A DNA stretch of 64,000 nt from the NCBI RefSeq assembly GCF_013214165.1, contig NZ_JABSSM010000018.1, positions 1-64,000 of the forward strand, in the 5' to 3' direction. The stretch comes from Shewanella sp. Its GTDB lineage: Bacteria; Pseudomonadota; Gammaproteobacteria; Enterobacterales; Shewanellaceae. Shown in pieces: positions 19,231 to 28,770 of the stretch (the stretch's first letter is position 1; each line of letters begins with the position of its first letter). The notes below the pieces were generated by a model that had not been told where the DNA came from, did not search any database, and saw only the letters and a program-made list of their open reading frames with translations. The position numbers were made by a program, and so were the translations under genes.

Positions 19231-19486
19231 GATGTGGTGGTGTCTTGATAATAATTAGACACGCCAGTTTGTGATAAACATCTAAACCAAGATGTAAAAA
19301 TGGTCAGTCACATGCGGATGTGGTGGTTGTTGATACTAGACACGCCAGCTTGAGATTCGTTATCCTAACTAGGATATAAAATATAGGTTAGTCACATGCG
19401 GATGTGGTGGTGTCTTGATAATAATTAGACACGCCAGCTTGAGATTCGTTATCCTAACTAGGATATAAAATATAGGTCAGTCACAT
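19228..19486 (+). repeat. Three tandem copies of the 5' half of tRNA-Leu with conserved spacers
   Basis: Copies begin at about 19228, 19314 and 19398, and the real tRNA begins at 19487 (steps of 86, 84 and 89 bp). Each reads GATGTGGTGG, a variable D-arm, then TAGACACGCCAG or a one-base variant, through CTTGAG, where similarity to the tRNA stops. The spacers share ATTCGTTATCCTAACTAGGA and end GTCAGTCACAT or GTTAGTCACAT before each new copy. Copies 1 and 3 have a changed D-arm that forms GTGTCT / AGACAC. None can fold into a full tRNA. Copy 1 starts inside the secG stop and lacks the GCG. Confidence 0.9.
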
Positions 19487-19573
19487 GCGGATGTGGTGGA
19501 ATTGGTAGACACGCCAGCTTGAGGGGCTGGTGAGCGCAAGCTCGTGGGGGTTCAAGTCCCCCCATCCGCACCA
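19487..19573 (+). tRNA. leuU: tRNA-Leu (anticodon GAG)
   Basis: 87 nt with encoded CCA. The acceptor GCGGATG pairs with CATCCGC. The anticodon stem CCAGC/GCTGG encloses TTGAGGG, so the anticodon is GAG (codons CUU and CUC). A long variable arm, GAGCGCAAGCTC, is typical of class-II leucine tRNA. The T-arm GGGGGTTCAAGTCCCCC is intact. The position after secG is that of E. coli leuU. Confidence 0.97.
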
Positions 19574-19673
19574 ACTTTTGATTTCAATTTTGAAGTCGAA
19601 AGTAATAAAGTGAGAGGTTATTCGCTTTGTTATTGCAAGTTATGAGATAACTCAATATACTTGCAGCAGTTGA

Positions 19674-19750
<77 letters not shown>

Positions 19751-19806
19751 GCTTCCCAATATAAGGCATAATAGCCTAATATTGGTTACAGGTTTTAAAT
19801 TCAACG

Positions 19807-19829
19807 ACCTCGTTATTACGGGGTTTTTT
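19807..19829 (+). terminator. First terminator-like hairpin between metY and rimP
   Basis: ACCTCGT (19807-19813) pairs with ACGGGGT (19818-19824), with one G-T pair, followed by Ts. Confidence 0.7.
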
Positions 19830-19873
19830 GTTATCTGTAACTTATAAAATGCTGCTTTTGCAGTGTTATACCT

Positions 19874-19893
19874 GGGCTATTTAGCCCTTTTTT
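19874..19893 (+). terminator. Second terminator-like hairpin before rimP
   Basis: GGGCT pairs with AGCCC around ATTT, followed by TTTTTT, 19 bases before the rimP start. E. coli also has terminators in this spacer, read through by the antitermination that regulates nusA. Confidence 0.7.
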
Positions 19894-19911
19894 GTTTTTC
19901 GGGGGGTAACC

Positions 19912-20367
19912 TTGGCTACTATAGAAAAAAAACTGGAAGAGATGCTTACATCTCCAGTTGAAGCATTGGGGCATAGGCTTTGGGGCTTGGAATATATCCA
20001 AGCGGGCAAGCATTCAATACTGAGAGTATATATCGATAATGATAAAGGTATTTTTATCGAAGATTGCGCCGAAACCAGTCGCCAGATAAGTGCTGTGCTC
20101 GATGTTGAGGATCCCATTTCAACCGAATTCACATTAGAAGTTTCTTCTCCCGGTGTAGACCGGCCCCTGTTCAGTTCTGAGCAGTATGGGAGCTACATCG
20201 GTGAGACTGTAAAAATTCAACTGACTATGCCTGTTGCGGGTAGTCGTAATTTAAAAGGTACCGTTATTGGGGTCGAGGGGCAGACGCTCACGCTTTCTGT
20301 AGATGGTAACGAACTGATTATTGCCTTGGATAATATCCGTAGAGGCAACCTAATCGCTAAGTTTTGA
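19912..20367 (+). CDS. rimP: Ribosome maturation factor RimP
   Basis: 151 residues (E. coli 150). It is needed for maturation of the 30S subunit. The conserved core is [19 protein letters not shown] followed by [13 protein letters not shown] (about 77-90). The start is TTG at 19912, with the G-rich stretch before it as ribosome site. First protein gene of the nusA-infB operon. Confidence 0.95.
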   Translation: MATIEKKLEEMLTSPVEALGHRLWGLEYIQAGKHSILRVYIDNDKGIFIEDCAETSRQISAVLDVEDPISTEFTLEVSSPGVDRPLFSSEQYGSYIGETVKIQLTMPVAGSRNLKGTVIGVEGQTLTLSVDGNELIIALDNIRRGNLIAKF

Positions 20368-20395
20368 TGGATTCAAAAATCAACGAGGCAAGAGG

Positions 20396-21895
20396 ATGAA
20401 TAAAGAGATTCTGCTAGTCGCTGAGGCGGTTTCAAATGAGAAAGGTGTTCCTCGCGAGAAGATTTTCGAAGCGCTGGAAATTGCTTTAGCCACAGCTACA
20501 AAAAAGAAGCACGTCGGTGAGATCGAAGTTCGCGTCGAAATCGATCGTAAGACCGGTGCTTATGAAACGTTCCGTCGCTGGCAAGTTGTAGAAGATACAG
20601 GTGAACCACTAGAGAACCCTTATGGTGAAATAACACTAGAAGCGGCTCAGTATGAAGATCCTGAAATACAACTTGGTGATTATGTCGAAGATGATATGGA
20701 GTCGGTTACGTTCGACCGTATTACGACACAGACAGCCAAGCAGGTTATCGTGCAGAAGGTACGTGAAGCCGAGCGAGCTCAAGTCGTTGAGCAGTTCCAG
20801 GACCGTGAAGGTGAGTTAATCACAGGTATCGTCAAGAAGAGCAACCGTGAGAGTGTGGTTGTCGATCTTGGTGGTAATGCCGATGCTGTTCTGTTCAAGG
20901 AAGACCTCATTTCACGTGAGAACTTCCGTCCCGGAGATAGAATTCGTGCCTTACTCTTCTCGGTTCGCCCTGAAGCCCGTGGTGCACAGCTGTTTATGTC
21001 TCGCACTAAGGCAGAAATGCTTATCGAACTTTTCCGCGTAGAAGTACCGGAAATTGCCGATGAGATGATTGAAATCATGGGCGCGGCTCGCGATCCAGGG
21101 TCTCGCGCTAAGATTGCAGTTAAGTCGAATGACCGTCGAATCGATCCTATCGGTGCCTGTGTTGGCATGCGTGGTGCTCGAGTTCAAGCCGTATCTAACG
21201 AGCTCAATGGCGAGCGAGTCGATATCGTGCTTTGGGATGATAATCCGGCTCAGTTCGTGATCAATGCCATGGCTCCTGCCGAGGTGGCTTCTATCGTCGT
21301 CGACGAAGATACCCATTCTATGGATATCGCAGTAGAGGCCGACAACTTGGCTCAGGCGATTGGTCGTAATGGTCAGAACGTCCGTTTAGCCACGCAACTC
21401 TCCGGTTGGGAGTTGAATGTAATGACTGTAGAAGATCTACAGACAAAACATCAGGCTGAAAGTGCAAAAGTCGTTAGCCTGTTTGTTGCATCTTTAGAAG
21501 TTGATGAAGAATTTGCTCAGGTACTCGCAGATGAAGGCTTTACTTCATTGGAAGAGGTGGCTTATGTTCCCGCTGCCGAACTGATGGAGATAGATGGTTT
21601 TGATGAAGATACCGTCGAAGCATTGAGAGAACGTGCTAAAGCGGCAATCTCGACTCGAGCATTGGCAACAGAAGAAGCACTAGACGGTGTAGAACCAAGT
21701 GAAGACCTGCTTGCACTTGAAGGGCTGGAAAAACATCTGGCTTTCGTTTTTGCAAGTAAAGGTGTGATAACACTTGAACATTTAGCCGAGCAAGGCATTG
21801 ATGACTTGATCGATATTGAAGAATTGACAGAAGAAAAGGCTGGTGAGCTCATCATGGCAGCCCGCAATATCTGTTGGTTTGGCGACGAAGAATAA
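20396..21895 (+). CDS. nusA: Transcription termination/antitermination protein NusA
   Basis: 499 residues (E. coli 495). It binds RNA polymerase and nascent RNA, promoting pausing, termination or antitermination. An N-terminal polymerase-binding domain (1-125) is followed by S1 (about 135-200) and two KH domains, with [14 protein letters not shown] and [15 protein letters not shown]. Two acidic helix-hairpin repeats lie at the end (about 365-495), as in other gammaproteobacteria. AAGAGG lies just before the ATG. It probably regulates this operon through the upstream hairpins, as in E. coli. Confidence 0.97.
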   Translation: MNKEILLVAEAVSNEKGVPREKIFEALEIALATATKKKHVGEIEVRVEIDRKTGAYETFRRWQVVEDTGEPLENPYGEITLEAAQYEDPEIQLGDYVEDDMESVTFDRITTQTAKQVIVQKVREAERAQVVEQFQDREGELITGIVKKSNRESVVVDLGGNADAVLFKEDLISRENFRPGDRIRALLFSVRPEARGAQLFMSRTKAEMLIELFRVEVPEIADEMIEIMGAARDPGSRAKIAVKSNDRRIDPIGACVGMRGARVQAVSNELNGERVDIVLWDDNPAQFVINAMAPAEVASIVVDEDTHSMDIAVEADNLAQAIGRNGQNVRLATQLSGWELNVMTVEDLQTKHQAESAKVVSLFVASLEVDEEFAQVLADEGFTSLEEVAYVPAAELMEIDGFDEDTVEALRERAKAAISTRALATEEALDGVEPSEDLLALEGLEKHLAFVFASKGVITLEHLAEQGIDDLIDIEELTEEKAGELIMAARNICWFGDEE

Positions 21896-21921
21896 CTCGC
21901 TCAACAGAGGGGATTGAACAC

Positions 21922-24600
21922 ATGGTAGATACAACAGTAGAAAAACTGGCCGGCGAAATAGGAAAAACTGCAGACAGATTAGTCGAGCAGCTTTCTGATG
22001 CCGGTATTAAAAAAAATAAATCAGATACAGTTTCTGAGTCTGAGAAGCAGCAGTTGCTGGACTTTTTAAAGAAGCAACATGGTGGCGATGCCACTCCAAC
22101 TAAAATGACGCTGCAGCGTAAATCAGTTTCAACTTTAAGTGTAGGCTCTGGCCGTGACACTAAAGATGTCAAAGTTGAAGTACGTAAGAAACGTACCTTT
22201 GTGAAGCGCGATCCGGCAGCTGAAGCTGCGGCTACCGCTGAGCAAGAGATAAAAGCAGCTGCAGAAACAGAAGCTAAGGCTAAATCCGATGCAGATGCGA
22301 AATCTGCAGCCGATGTACTAGTCCAAGAGAAATTAAAAGTGGCCGAAGAAGCGAAACAAAAAGCGCAAGCGGCAGCGGCTGAAAAAGCCAAGCCAGTAGC
22401 GCTAACGGCAGAAGAAAAAGCCGCAAAAGCTGAGGCTGATAAGCTGCAAGCAGCTCAAGATAAAGTATCAAAATCTAAGGCTGACGAAGAAGCAAACGCG
22501 GCAGCCGAAGCTGCGCGTAAGCTAGCTGAAGAGAACTCGACGCGTTGGGCAGAAGAAGAGAAGCAGCGTAAAGAAGCTGAGAAGACTGGCGATCACCATA
22601 TCACCACGTCAACAGAAGCTCGCGCCGCGGAAGATACCGCCGATGCAAATGCTGAGAAGCGTGACCGTCGCCCTCGTAAGGCACCGACTCCTGTTCCTGC
22701 TACTACAGGTAAAGGTAAGCGTCGCGGTGGTAGAGACAACCGTAATTCACGTAACTCACGAGGCGGCCGTAACGCGCGTAATACTCGTAGCGTAGCGCCT
22801 GAGTCTATGGACCACGCGTTCACTAAGCCAGTTGCCTTGGTTAAAGCTGATGTCAGCATCGGTGAAACTGTGTCAGTGTCTGAGCTCGCTCAGAAAATGG
22901 CAGTAAAGGCGACCGAAATCATCAAGACCATGATGAAGATGGGCTCCATGGTAACGATCAACCAGGTGCTTGATCAGGAAACCGCTCAGCTTGTAGCTGA
23001 AGAGATGGGTCACAAGGTCACATTGACTCGCGAAAATGAGCTAGAGCACCAGGTACTTGCGGATCGTGATGGTAACATCGAAGCCGTAACTCGTGCGCCG
23101 GTAGTGACTATCATGGGTCACGTCGACCATGGTAAGACATCCTTGCTGGATTATATTCGTAAGGCAAAAGTTGCCTCAGGCGAAGCCGGTGGTATTACTC
23201 AGCATATTGGTGCATACCATGTTGAAACAGCCAATGGCATGATCACCTTCTTAGATACTCCTGGTCACGCGGCGTTTACGTCTATGCGTGCTCGTGGTGC
23301 TAAGGCGACCGATATCGTTATCTTGGTTGTTGCAGCCGATGATGGTGTTATGCCACAGACTATCGAAGCGATTCAACATGCAAAGGCCGGTAAAGTGCCT
23401 CTGATTGTTGCAGTCAACAAGATGGATAAGCCTGATGCTGATGCAGAGCGTGTTAAGAGTGAACTTTCTCAGCACGGCATCATGTCTGAAGACTGGGGCG
23501 GGAACAACATGTTTGTTAGCGTCTCGGCTAAGACAGGTCAAGGCATCGATGAACTGCTAGAAGGCATTCTTCTTGAAGCTGAAGTTCTCGAACTGAAAGC
23601 GATCAAAGAAGGTATGGCTGCTGGTGTCGTCATCGAATCTAAGCTAGATAAAGGCCGCGGCCCAGTTGCTACCGTCCTAGTACAGGAAGGTACACTTAAG
23701 CAAGGTGATATCGTTCTTTGTGGTCTAGAGTACGGTAAAATCCGTGCCATGCGCGATGAAAATGGCCAGCCTATCAAGGAAGCGGGTCCCTCGTTCCCTG
23801 TTGAAATCCTTGGTCTCTCGGGTGTTCCTGCTGCCGGTGATGAAGCGACTGTCGTACGTGATGAGCGTAAGGCTCGTGAAGTTGCCCTGTATCGTCAAGG
23901 TAAGTTCCGCGACGTTAAGCTCGCACGTCAGCAGAAGGCTAAGCTTGAGAACATGTTCGCTAACATGACCGAAGGCGTAGTAGAAGAACTTAACATCGTG
24001 CTTAAGGCCGATGTACAAGGTTCTCTCGAGGCTATCGCTGACTCGCTTAACAAGCTGTCTACCGATGAAGTTAAGGTTAATATCATCGCACGTGGTGTCG
24101 GTGGTTTGACTGAAACTGATGCGACATTGGCATCGGCTTCTAACGCAATCATGATCGGTTTCAACATTCGTGCTGATGCACAAGCGCGGAAGGTTATCGA
24201 CAGCGAAAGCGTCGATCTTCGTTACTACAGTGTCATCTACAACTTGATCGATGAAGTTAGAGACGCGATGAGCGGCCTATTAGCTCCTGAGTTCAAGCAA
24301 GTGATTATCGGTCTTGCTGAAGTTCGTGATGTATTTAAGTCTCCTAAGATTGGCGCAATCGCTGGTTGTATGGTGACTGAAGGTACCATCAAGAAGAGCG
24401 CACCTATCCGCGTACTACGTGAAAACATCGTTATCTACGAAGGTGAGCTAGAATCACTGCGTCGTTTCAAAGATGATGTGGCAGACGTACGTAACGGCAT
24501 GGAATGTGGTATCGGTGTGAAGAACTATAATGACGTCAGAGTTGGCGATCAGATAGAGGTCTTCGAAACCATAGAGATTGCTCGCTCCTTAGAAGCGTAA
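21922..24600 (+). CDS. infB: Translation initiation factor IF-2
   Basis: 892 residues. It is the GTPase that places initiator tRNA on the 30S subunit and promotes subunit joining. The N-terminal IF2N domain is followed by a long Ala/Lys/Glu-rich, probably coiled segment (about 110-235) and an Arg/Asn-rich patch (about 255-295). The G domain has GHVDHGKTS (about 400), DTPGHAAF and [10 protein letters not shown] chose ATG 21922 because [12 protein letters not shown] matches the family start; an in-frame start at 21874 would overlap nusA. Shorter forms from internal starts exist in E. coli and may here. Confidence 0.97.
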   Translation: MVDTTVEKLAGEIGKTADRLVEQLSDAGIKKNKSDTVSESEKQQLLDFLKKQHGGDATPTKMTLQRKSVSTLSVGSGRDTKDVKVEVRKKRTFVKRDPAAEAAATAEQEIKAAAETEAKAKSDADAKSAADVLVQEKLKVAEEAKQKAQAAAAEKAKPVALTAEEKAAKAEADKLQAAQDKVSKSKADEEANAAAEAARKLAEENSTRWAEEEKQRKEAEKTGDHHITTSTEARAAEDTADANAEKRDRRPRKAPTPVPATTGKGKRRGGRDNRNSRNSRGGRNARNTRSVAPESMDHAFTKPVALVKADVSIGETVSVSELAQKMAVKATEIIKTMMKMGSMVTINQVLDQETAQLVAEEMGHKVTLTRENELEHQVLADRDGNIEAVTRAPVVTIMGHVDHGKTSLLDYIRKAKVASGEAGGITQHIGAYHVETANGMITFLDTPGHAAFTSMRARGAKATDIVILVVAADDGVMPQTIEAIQHAKAGKVPLIVAVNKMDKPDADAERVKSELSQHGIMSEDWGGNNMFVSVSAKTGQGIDELLEGILLEAEVLELKAIKEGMAAGVVIESKLDKGRGPVATVLVQEGTLKQGDIVLCGLEYGKIRAMRDENGQPIKEAGPSFPVEILGLSGVPAAGDEATVVRDERKAREVALYRQGKFRDVKLARQQKAKLENMFANMTEGVVEELNIVLKADVQGSLEAIADSLNKLSTDEVKVNIIARGVGGLTETDATLASASNAIMIGFNIRADAQARKVIDSESVDLRYYSVIYNLIDEVRDAMSGLLAPEFKQVIIGLAEVRDVFKSPKIGAIAGCMVTEGTIKKSAPIRVLRENIVIYEGELESLRRFKDDVADVRNGMECGIGVKNYNDVRVGDQIEVFETIEIARSLEA

Positions 24601-24609
24601 AGCGTAATA

Positions 24610-24632
24610 GGGCGGCGAAAGCCGCCCTTTTT
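24610..24632 (+). terminator. Terminator after infB
   Basis: GGGCGGC pairs with GCCGCCC across a GAAA tetraloop, followed by TTTTT. It lies inside the operon, before rbfA, so it is probably partial. Confidence 0.88.
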
Positions 24633-24677
24633 GTTTATAGCTGCAAACCGCAGAATATAATATTAAGGCCAAATATC

Positions 24678-25100
24678 ATGGCAAAAGAATTTAGTCGCAC
24701 ACGCCGTATCGGGCAACAGTTACAACAAGAGCTAGCCCAGGTATTACATCGTGATATCAAGGACCCTCGTGTAGGCATGGTAACGGTCAACGATGTGGAA
24801 GTCTCTCGTGACCTTAGCTACGCCAAGGTGTTTGTCACCTTCTTCGAAGAAGATGAGAAGATAGTGGCAGAGAAGCTTGAAGCACTCAGCAGTGCCGCTG
24901 GCTACATACGTTCCTTAGTCGCGGGCCGGATGAAATTGCGCGTGATGCCAGAACTTAGATTCATCTACGATGCCTCCTTGGTTGAAGGCATGCGCATGTC
25001 CAACTTGGTGACGCGCGTCATTCATAACGACGAAGCTAAGCAGAAAAAAGCTAATCGTGATGAACAAGGTGAAGATAAAGATCAGCAAGGTGAGGATTAA
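24678..25100 (+). CDS. rbfA: Ribosome-binding factor A
   Basis: 140 residues. It binds the 30S subunit and assists 16S 5'-end processing, and is a cold-shock factor in E. coli. The KH-like fold begins [39 protein letters not shown] follows, and PELRFIYD is conserved. The tail is charged and repetitive ([13 protein letters not shown]). The stop overlaps the truB start (TAATG), which indicates translational coupling. Confidence 0.96.
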   Translation: MAKEFSRTRRIGQQLQQELAQVLHRDIKDPRVGMVTVNDVEVSRDLSYAKVFVTFFEEDEKIVAEKLEALSSAAGYIRSLVAGRMKLRVMPELRFIYDASLVEGMRMSNLVTRVIHNDEAKQKKANRDEQGEDKDQQGED

Positions 25101-26062
25101 TGGGGCGTCGTCAGCGTGGTCGCTTCATTGATGGGATCCTGCTCTTGGATAAAGAGACCGGGATGAGCTCTAACTTTGCCCTGCAAAGGGTAAAGCGGCT
25201 TTTCGATGCCAATAAAGCGGGTCATACTGGCGCCTTAGATCCCTTAGCCACAGGCATGTTACCTATATGTCTGGGTGAAGCGACCAAGTTTTCTCAGCAC
25301 CTTCTCGATGCAGATAAGCGCTATCTGGTCACGGCTAAACTCGGTGTACGCACCGATACTAGCGATTCTGACGGTCAAGTGGTGCAGACTCGTCCGCTGG
25401 ATTTTAGCCAAGACTTATTGATGCAGTCGCTGGATTATTTCCGTGGCGAGACTATGCAGGTGCCTTCCATGTTCTCGGCACTAAAGCATAAGGGCCAGCC
25501 CCTGTACAAGTATGCCCGCGAAGGCATCGAAGTGCCTAGAGAAGCCAGACCCATCACGGTATTTGAACTGAATTTTATCTCTTTAGAAGGCGATGAGCTG
25601 ACCTTAGACATACATTGTTCTAAGGGAACCTATATTCGAACCATCACAGATAATCTCGGTGAAATGTTGGGCTGCGGCGCTCATGTGATTATGCTCAGGC
25701 GTACTCAAGTCGCAGACTACCCTTATGATCGCATTGTCAGCCTAACTCAGCTCAATGAGATGGTTGAAAAGGCTGAGGCCGAAGGTGTGGATGCTAAGGC
25801 TATGCTCGATGAGCTATTGCTGCCTATGGATACTGCGGTCAGTAAGTTTCAAGAAATTAACTTAGCCGACACAGTCGCACCTTACCTAATGAACGGCAAT
25901 CCGGTGCAGAATCCTGGAAATTGTCAGTTAGCCGATGGAGAACTCGTGCGGCTCACTATCGGTGAAGCGCATAAGTTTGTCGGTATTGGCTCGATCAATG
26001 ATGATGGTCTGTTGGCACCTAAGCGCCTCATCGTGCTCAGAGATGGCGTAGAAACCACTTAA
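25100..26062 (+). CDS. truB: tRNA pseudouridine-55 synthase
   Basis: 320 residues (E. coli 314). It makes pseudouridine 55 in the T-loop of all elongator tRNAs. The catalytic Asp is in [19 protein letters not shown] (about 46-64). Other motifs are [17 protein letters not shown] and [10 protein letters not shown]. The C-terminal PUA-like domain includes [16 protein letters not shown]. Coupled to rbfA. 129 bp separates it from rpsO, which has its own promoter. Confidence 0.97.
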   Translation: MGRRQRGRFIDGILLLDKETGMSSNFALQRVKRLFDANKAGHTGALDPLATGMLPICLGEATKFSQHLLDADKRYLVTAKLGVRTDTSDSDGQVVQTRPLDFSQDLLMQSLDYFRGETMQVPSMFSALKHKGQPLYKYAREGIEVPREARPITVFELNFISLEGDELTLDIHCSKGTYIRTITDNLGEMLGCGAHVIMLRRTQVADYPYDRIVSLTQLNEMVEKAEAEGVDAKAMLDELLLPMDTAVSKFQEINLADTVAPYLMNGNPVQNPGNCQLADGELVRLTIGEAHKFVGIGSINDDGLLAPKRLIVLRDGVETT

Positions 26063-26095
26063 GCTTACCTTTTAGCGGTTATTTTACTTTGCCGG

Positions 26096-26124
26096 TTGCG
26101 TAACCCGCCGGGAATAGGTAAAAT
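26096..26124 (+). promoter_or_regulatory. Sigma-70 promoter of rpsO
   Basis: TTGCGT (26096-26101) and TAAAAT (26119-26124), 17 bases apart, lie 68 bases before rpsO. This position agrees with the separate rpsO promoter known in E. coli. Confidence 0.65.
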
Positions 26125-26191
26125 GCCGCGCTCCTTTAGCTGAGTTAGTGATTGGCTAAAGATTTATTAATGCATTATTTGGAGAGACAAA

Positions 26192-26461
26192 ATGTCACTA
26201 AATGCTGAACAAACTGCAAAAATCCTAGCTGACTTCGGTCGTTGTGAAAACGATACTGGTTCTTCTGAAGTTCAGGTTGCTCTTTTAACTGCTCAGATTA
26301 ATCATCTACAGGGCCATTTCAAGCAGCACATCCATGATCATCACTCTCGTCGTGGTCTACTACGTATGGTCAGCACACGTCGTAAACTTCTTGCATACCT
26401 TAAGCGTACTGAAAATGTTCGTTACCAGGAACTCATCAAGAAGCTAGGTCTACGTCGTTAA
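26192..26461 (+). CDS. rpsO: 30S ribosomal protein S15
   Basis: 89 residues, as in E. coli. It is a primary 16S rRNA binder of the platform. The conserved motif runs from [19 protein letters not shown] to [20 protein letters not shown] (about 21-67). GGAGAG before the ATG is a good ribosome site. A strong terminator follows. In E. coli pnp follows directly; here a reverse signalling gene stands between. Confidence 0.98.
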   Translation: MSLNAEQTAKILADFGRCENDTGSSEVQVALLTAQINHLQGHFKQHIHDHHSRRGLLRMVSTRRKLLAYLKRTENVRYQELIKKLGLRR

Positions 26462-26480
26462 TTTTAACGATTAAACCTGG

Positions 26481-26506
26481 AAAAGGAGGCTTAGGCCTCC
26501 TTTTTT
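26481..26506. terminator. Bidirectional terminator between rpsO and the GGDEF-EAL gene
   Basis: AAAAGGAGGC pairs with GCCTCCTTTT around TTAG. A-runs and T-runs on both flanks let it serve the convergent genes. Confidence 0.93.
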
Positions 26507-26541
26507 ATTGCCTGTAAAAAAGCAGGCCTAGGCACTAGAGT

Positions 26542-28587
26542 CTAAATCTGACTGATAGTCGCCGTATTAGGTTTGATGTATTTTTCTTCAAAATCATGTT
26601 GAGACAGGGGTTCACTGAAGAAGAAACCTTGACCCATCTGACAATCATGGGCTTTGAGCCAATCCAACTGTTCTTGGGTTTCTATTCCTTCCGCGACGAT
26701 ATTGAGTTTAAGTTGTTTACCTAACATTAGGATGGTCGAGGCTATGGCACTCTCCTGGGGGAGGTCGGTAACGAAGCAGCGATCGATCTTCATGGTGGTA
26801 ATGGGCAGGTGGCGTAGATAAGATAATGATGAGTAGCCGGTACCGAAATCATCCACGGCAATACCGAATCCTGCCGATTTAAGCTGTTCCAACTTGGTAA
26901 TGGCTTTCTCTATATTATTCATCAAGGAAGTTTCGGTTATCTCTATCTCTAACAAGTCAGGTCTTATTTGATATCTAAGGGATAGCTGTTTTATATCCGG
27001 AACCAAACTTGGATCTTCAAATTGCTGTGAAGCCACATTGACCGCTATTGGCAGTGCAAAATTATACTTTGTTTGCCACTCCTTGATCGTTTTACATGCC
27101 TCCTCTATGACCCAGCGACCTATGGGGATGATGATCCCGGTTTCTTCGGCTACCGGGATAAAGGTCATGGGACTGATCAGGCGCCCATCTTTCTGCCAGC
27201 GAATAAGTGCCTCACAGCTAATCACTTTTCCTGTCTTAATATCGAGCTTTGGCTGGTAATGCAGCACAAACTCATTGTTCTTCAGTGCGTCATGCAGGGA
27301 AGCTTCGGTTCGTAACCTAACCGCTGCCCTCTCTGTCATCTGTGGCTTGAAGAAGGCCCATTGATTCGAGCCCGCAGCTTTTGCACTATACATAGCGATA
27401 TCCGAATGGCGGATCAGATCTTCGGCGCTCATACCGTCATCGGGGTAGATTGAGATGCCAACTGATGCCGCCGGATGTATGGTGTGTTCCTTGAGTTGCA
27501 TCGGTGTGTTCAGTTGAAAAAGCATGTGCTCAACAAAGTCGGCTGCCTGATCTGGGCTACGTATTTCATCGGCTAATATCACGAATTCATCCCCGCCCAG
27601 GCGAGCCACAGTGCCTTTATCTGCCACTACGCGTTCGAGAACTTGCGCTATTCGAGTAAGAAATTGGTCTCCAATGGCATGACCCAAGGAATCATTGATA
27701 TTTTTAAACCTGTCTAGGTCGATAAATAACATGCAAAATTGGTGTTTATGTACACGGGCCCTTTGAATGCTAACCGCTATGGTTTCCAGCAGCAGGGTGC
27801 GGTTAGGTAAACCCGTGAGTGGGTCTCTAGTCGCCATCTTTCTCAGTTTACTCTGGGTCTGCGCAAACTGAATCAGTATCTGGTTAAATTTTGAGGTAAC
27901 CAGACCTAGCTCATCATCCATATGAGCCTTAGATACCGGCAGTAAGTTCTCAGCGGGTGATTCAGGATCGATCTTGTCAATTGCCTCACTGATCTCGGCG
28001 ATGGGTTTGGTCAAGAAACGATGAAAAACAATCGACAGCAATAGAGTAATAAGCAGGGCTCTGGTCAACGTTGCAATTAAGCTGAATCTGAGTTGTGAAA
28101 AGAGTGAATCAGTGAGTTCTTGGGTGTCGTAGAAGATGGTTAATGTGCCTATGAGCTGCTGTTGCTCACTGTCTTTAAAATTAATGGGTCGATAAAGGCT
28201 GCGGGAGATCTCTCTGAGATCGCCAAACAGTTTCTTACTCAATTGATTAAACATATTGGGTGAAGAGAGAGGTGAGGCGACTGAGACAAACATGGAACCG
28301 TCATCGAGTTCGATAACTGCGGAACCCACATGGGCGACTTTTAACATCCCCTCTATGGTTTGTTTAGCTAAGTTATCGTCCAACGCCCAAACTGCGTTCG
28401 AGGCCGATTGCTCCACCGAGTCTAATAACTCTTTCTGCGACGTTTTAAGTTCATCTCTGGTAGTAACACCGACCAAGGCTATCTCGACGATAAAAATGGC
28501 GACAGCGAAGAAGAGTGCCGAAAAAACGACCAGGCTGGTTTGTTTCCATGTAAGTGATTTAAAGCTAGCAGTCATTAACTCATCCAT
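26542..28587 (-). CDS. Membrane GGDEF-EAL c-di-GMP enzyme
   Basis: 681 residues. One membrane helix at about 16-38, an external sensor (about 40-160), and a second helix (about 165-187) lead to a HAMP-like region. GGDEF follows (about 245-410) with an intact RLGGDEF. The residues before it are RVVADKGTVARLGGDEF, so the RxxD inhibitory site is not kept. EAL (about 425-670) has its catalytic set: EALIRW, VNVASQ, EIEITE, VDDFGTGYSSL, MKIDR, AEGIET, GQGFFFSEP. Both cyclase and phosphodiesterase motifs look functional; the net activity is unknown. ATG 28575 is an alternative start. Reverse to its ribosomal and RNase neighbours. Confidence 0.93.
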   Translation of the reverse strand: MDELMTASFKSLTWKQTSLVVFSALFFAVAIFIVEIALVGVTTRDELKTSQKELLDSVEQSASNAVWALDDNLAKQTIEGMLKVAHVGSAVIELDDGSMFVSVASPLSSPNMFNQLSKKLFGDLREISRSLYRPINFKDSEQQQLIGTLTIFYDTQELTDSLFSQLRFSLIATLTRALLITLLLSIVFHRFLTKPIAEISEAIDKIDPESPAENLLPVSKAHMDDELGLVTSKFNQILIQFAQTQSKLRKMATRDPLTGLPNRTLLLETIAVSIQRARVHKHQFCMLFIDLDRFKNINDSLGHAIGDQFLTRIAQVLERVVADKGTVARLGGDEFVILADEIRSPDQAADFVEHMLFQLNTPMQLKEHTIHPAASVGISIYPDDGMSAEDLIRHSDIAMYSAKAAGSNQWAFFKPQMTERAAVRLRTEASLHDALKNNEFVLHYQPKLDIKTGKVISCEALIRWQKDGRLISPMTFIPVAEETGIIIPIGRWVIEEACKTIKEWQTKYNFALPIAVNVASQQFEDPSLVPDIKQLSLRYQIRPDLLEIEITETSLMNNIEKAITKLEQLKSAGFGIAVDDFGTGYSSLSYLRHLPITTMKIDRCFVTDLPQESAIASTILMLGKQLKLNIVAEGIETQEQLDWLKAHDCQMGQGFFFSEPLSQHDFEEKYIKPNTATISQI

Positions 28588-28770
28588 TAATCAGTGAACT
28601 GATATTAGAAACTGAACTATTTAGGCACCCAATAACAAAATAATCCTGATTATATCCACTTTAGAGAAAAGTTTCGGCTTTGTCATCAATCTGTGCCCTT
28701 TATCTCTTGAATAGAGATGAAGTATACTTGCGCGTGTAATTAAGATAATTAAATTTAAGGAATGGTTCAC

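Noticed and set aside
21852..22391. 179-codon reverse frame over the start of infB
   Set aside because: The Ala/Ser/Cys-rich sequence is the antisense of the Ala/Lys/Glu-rich IF-2 linker.
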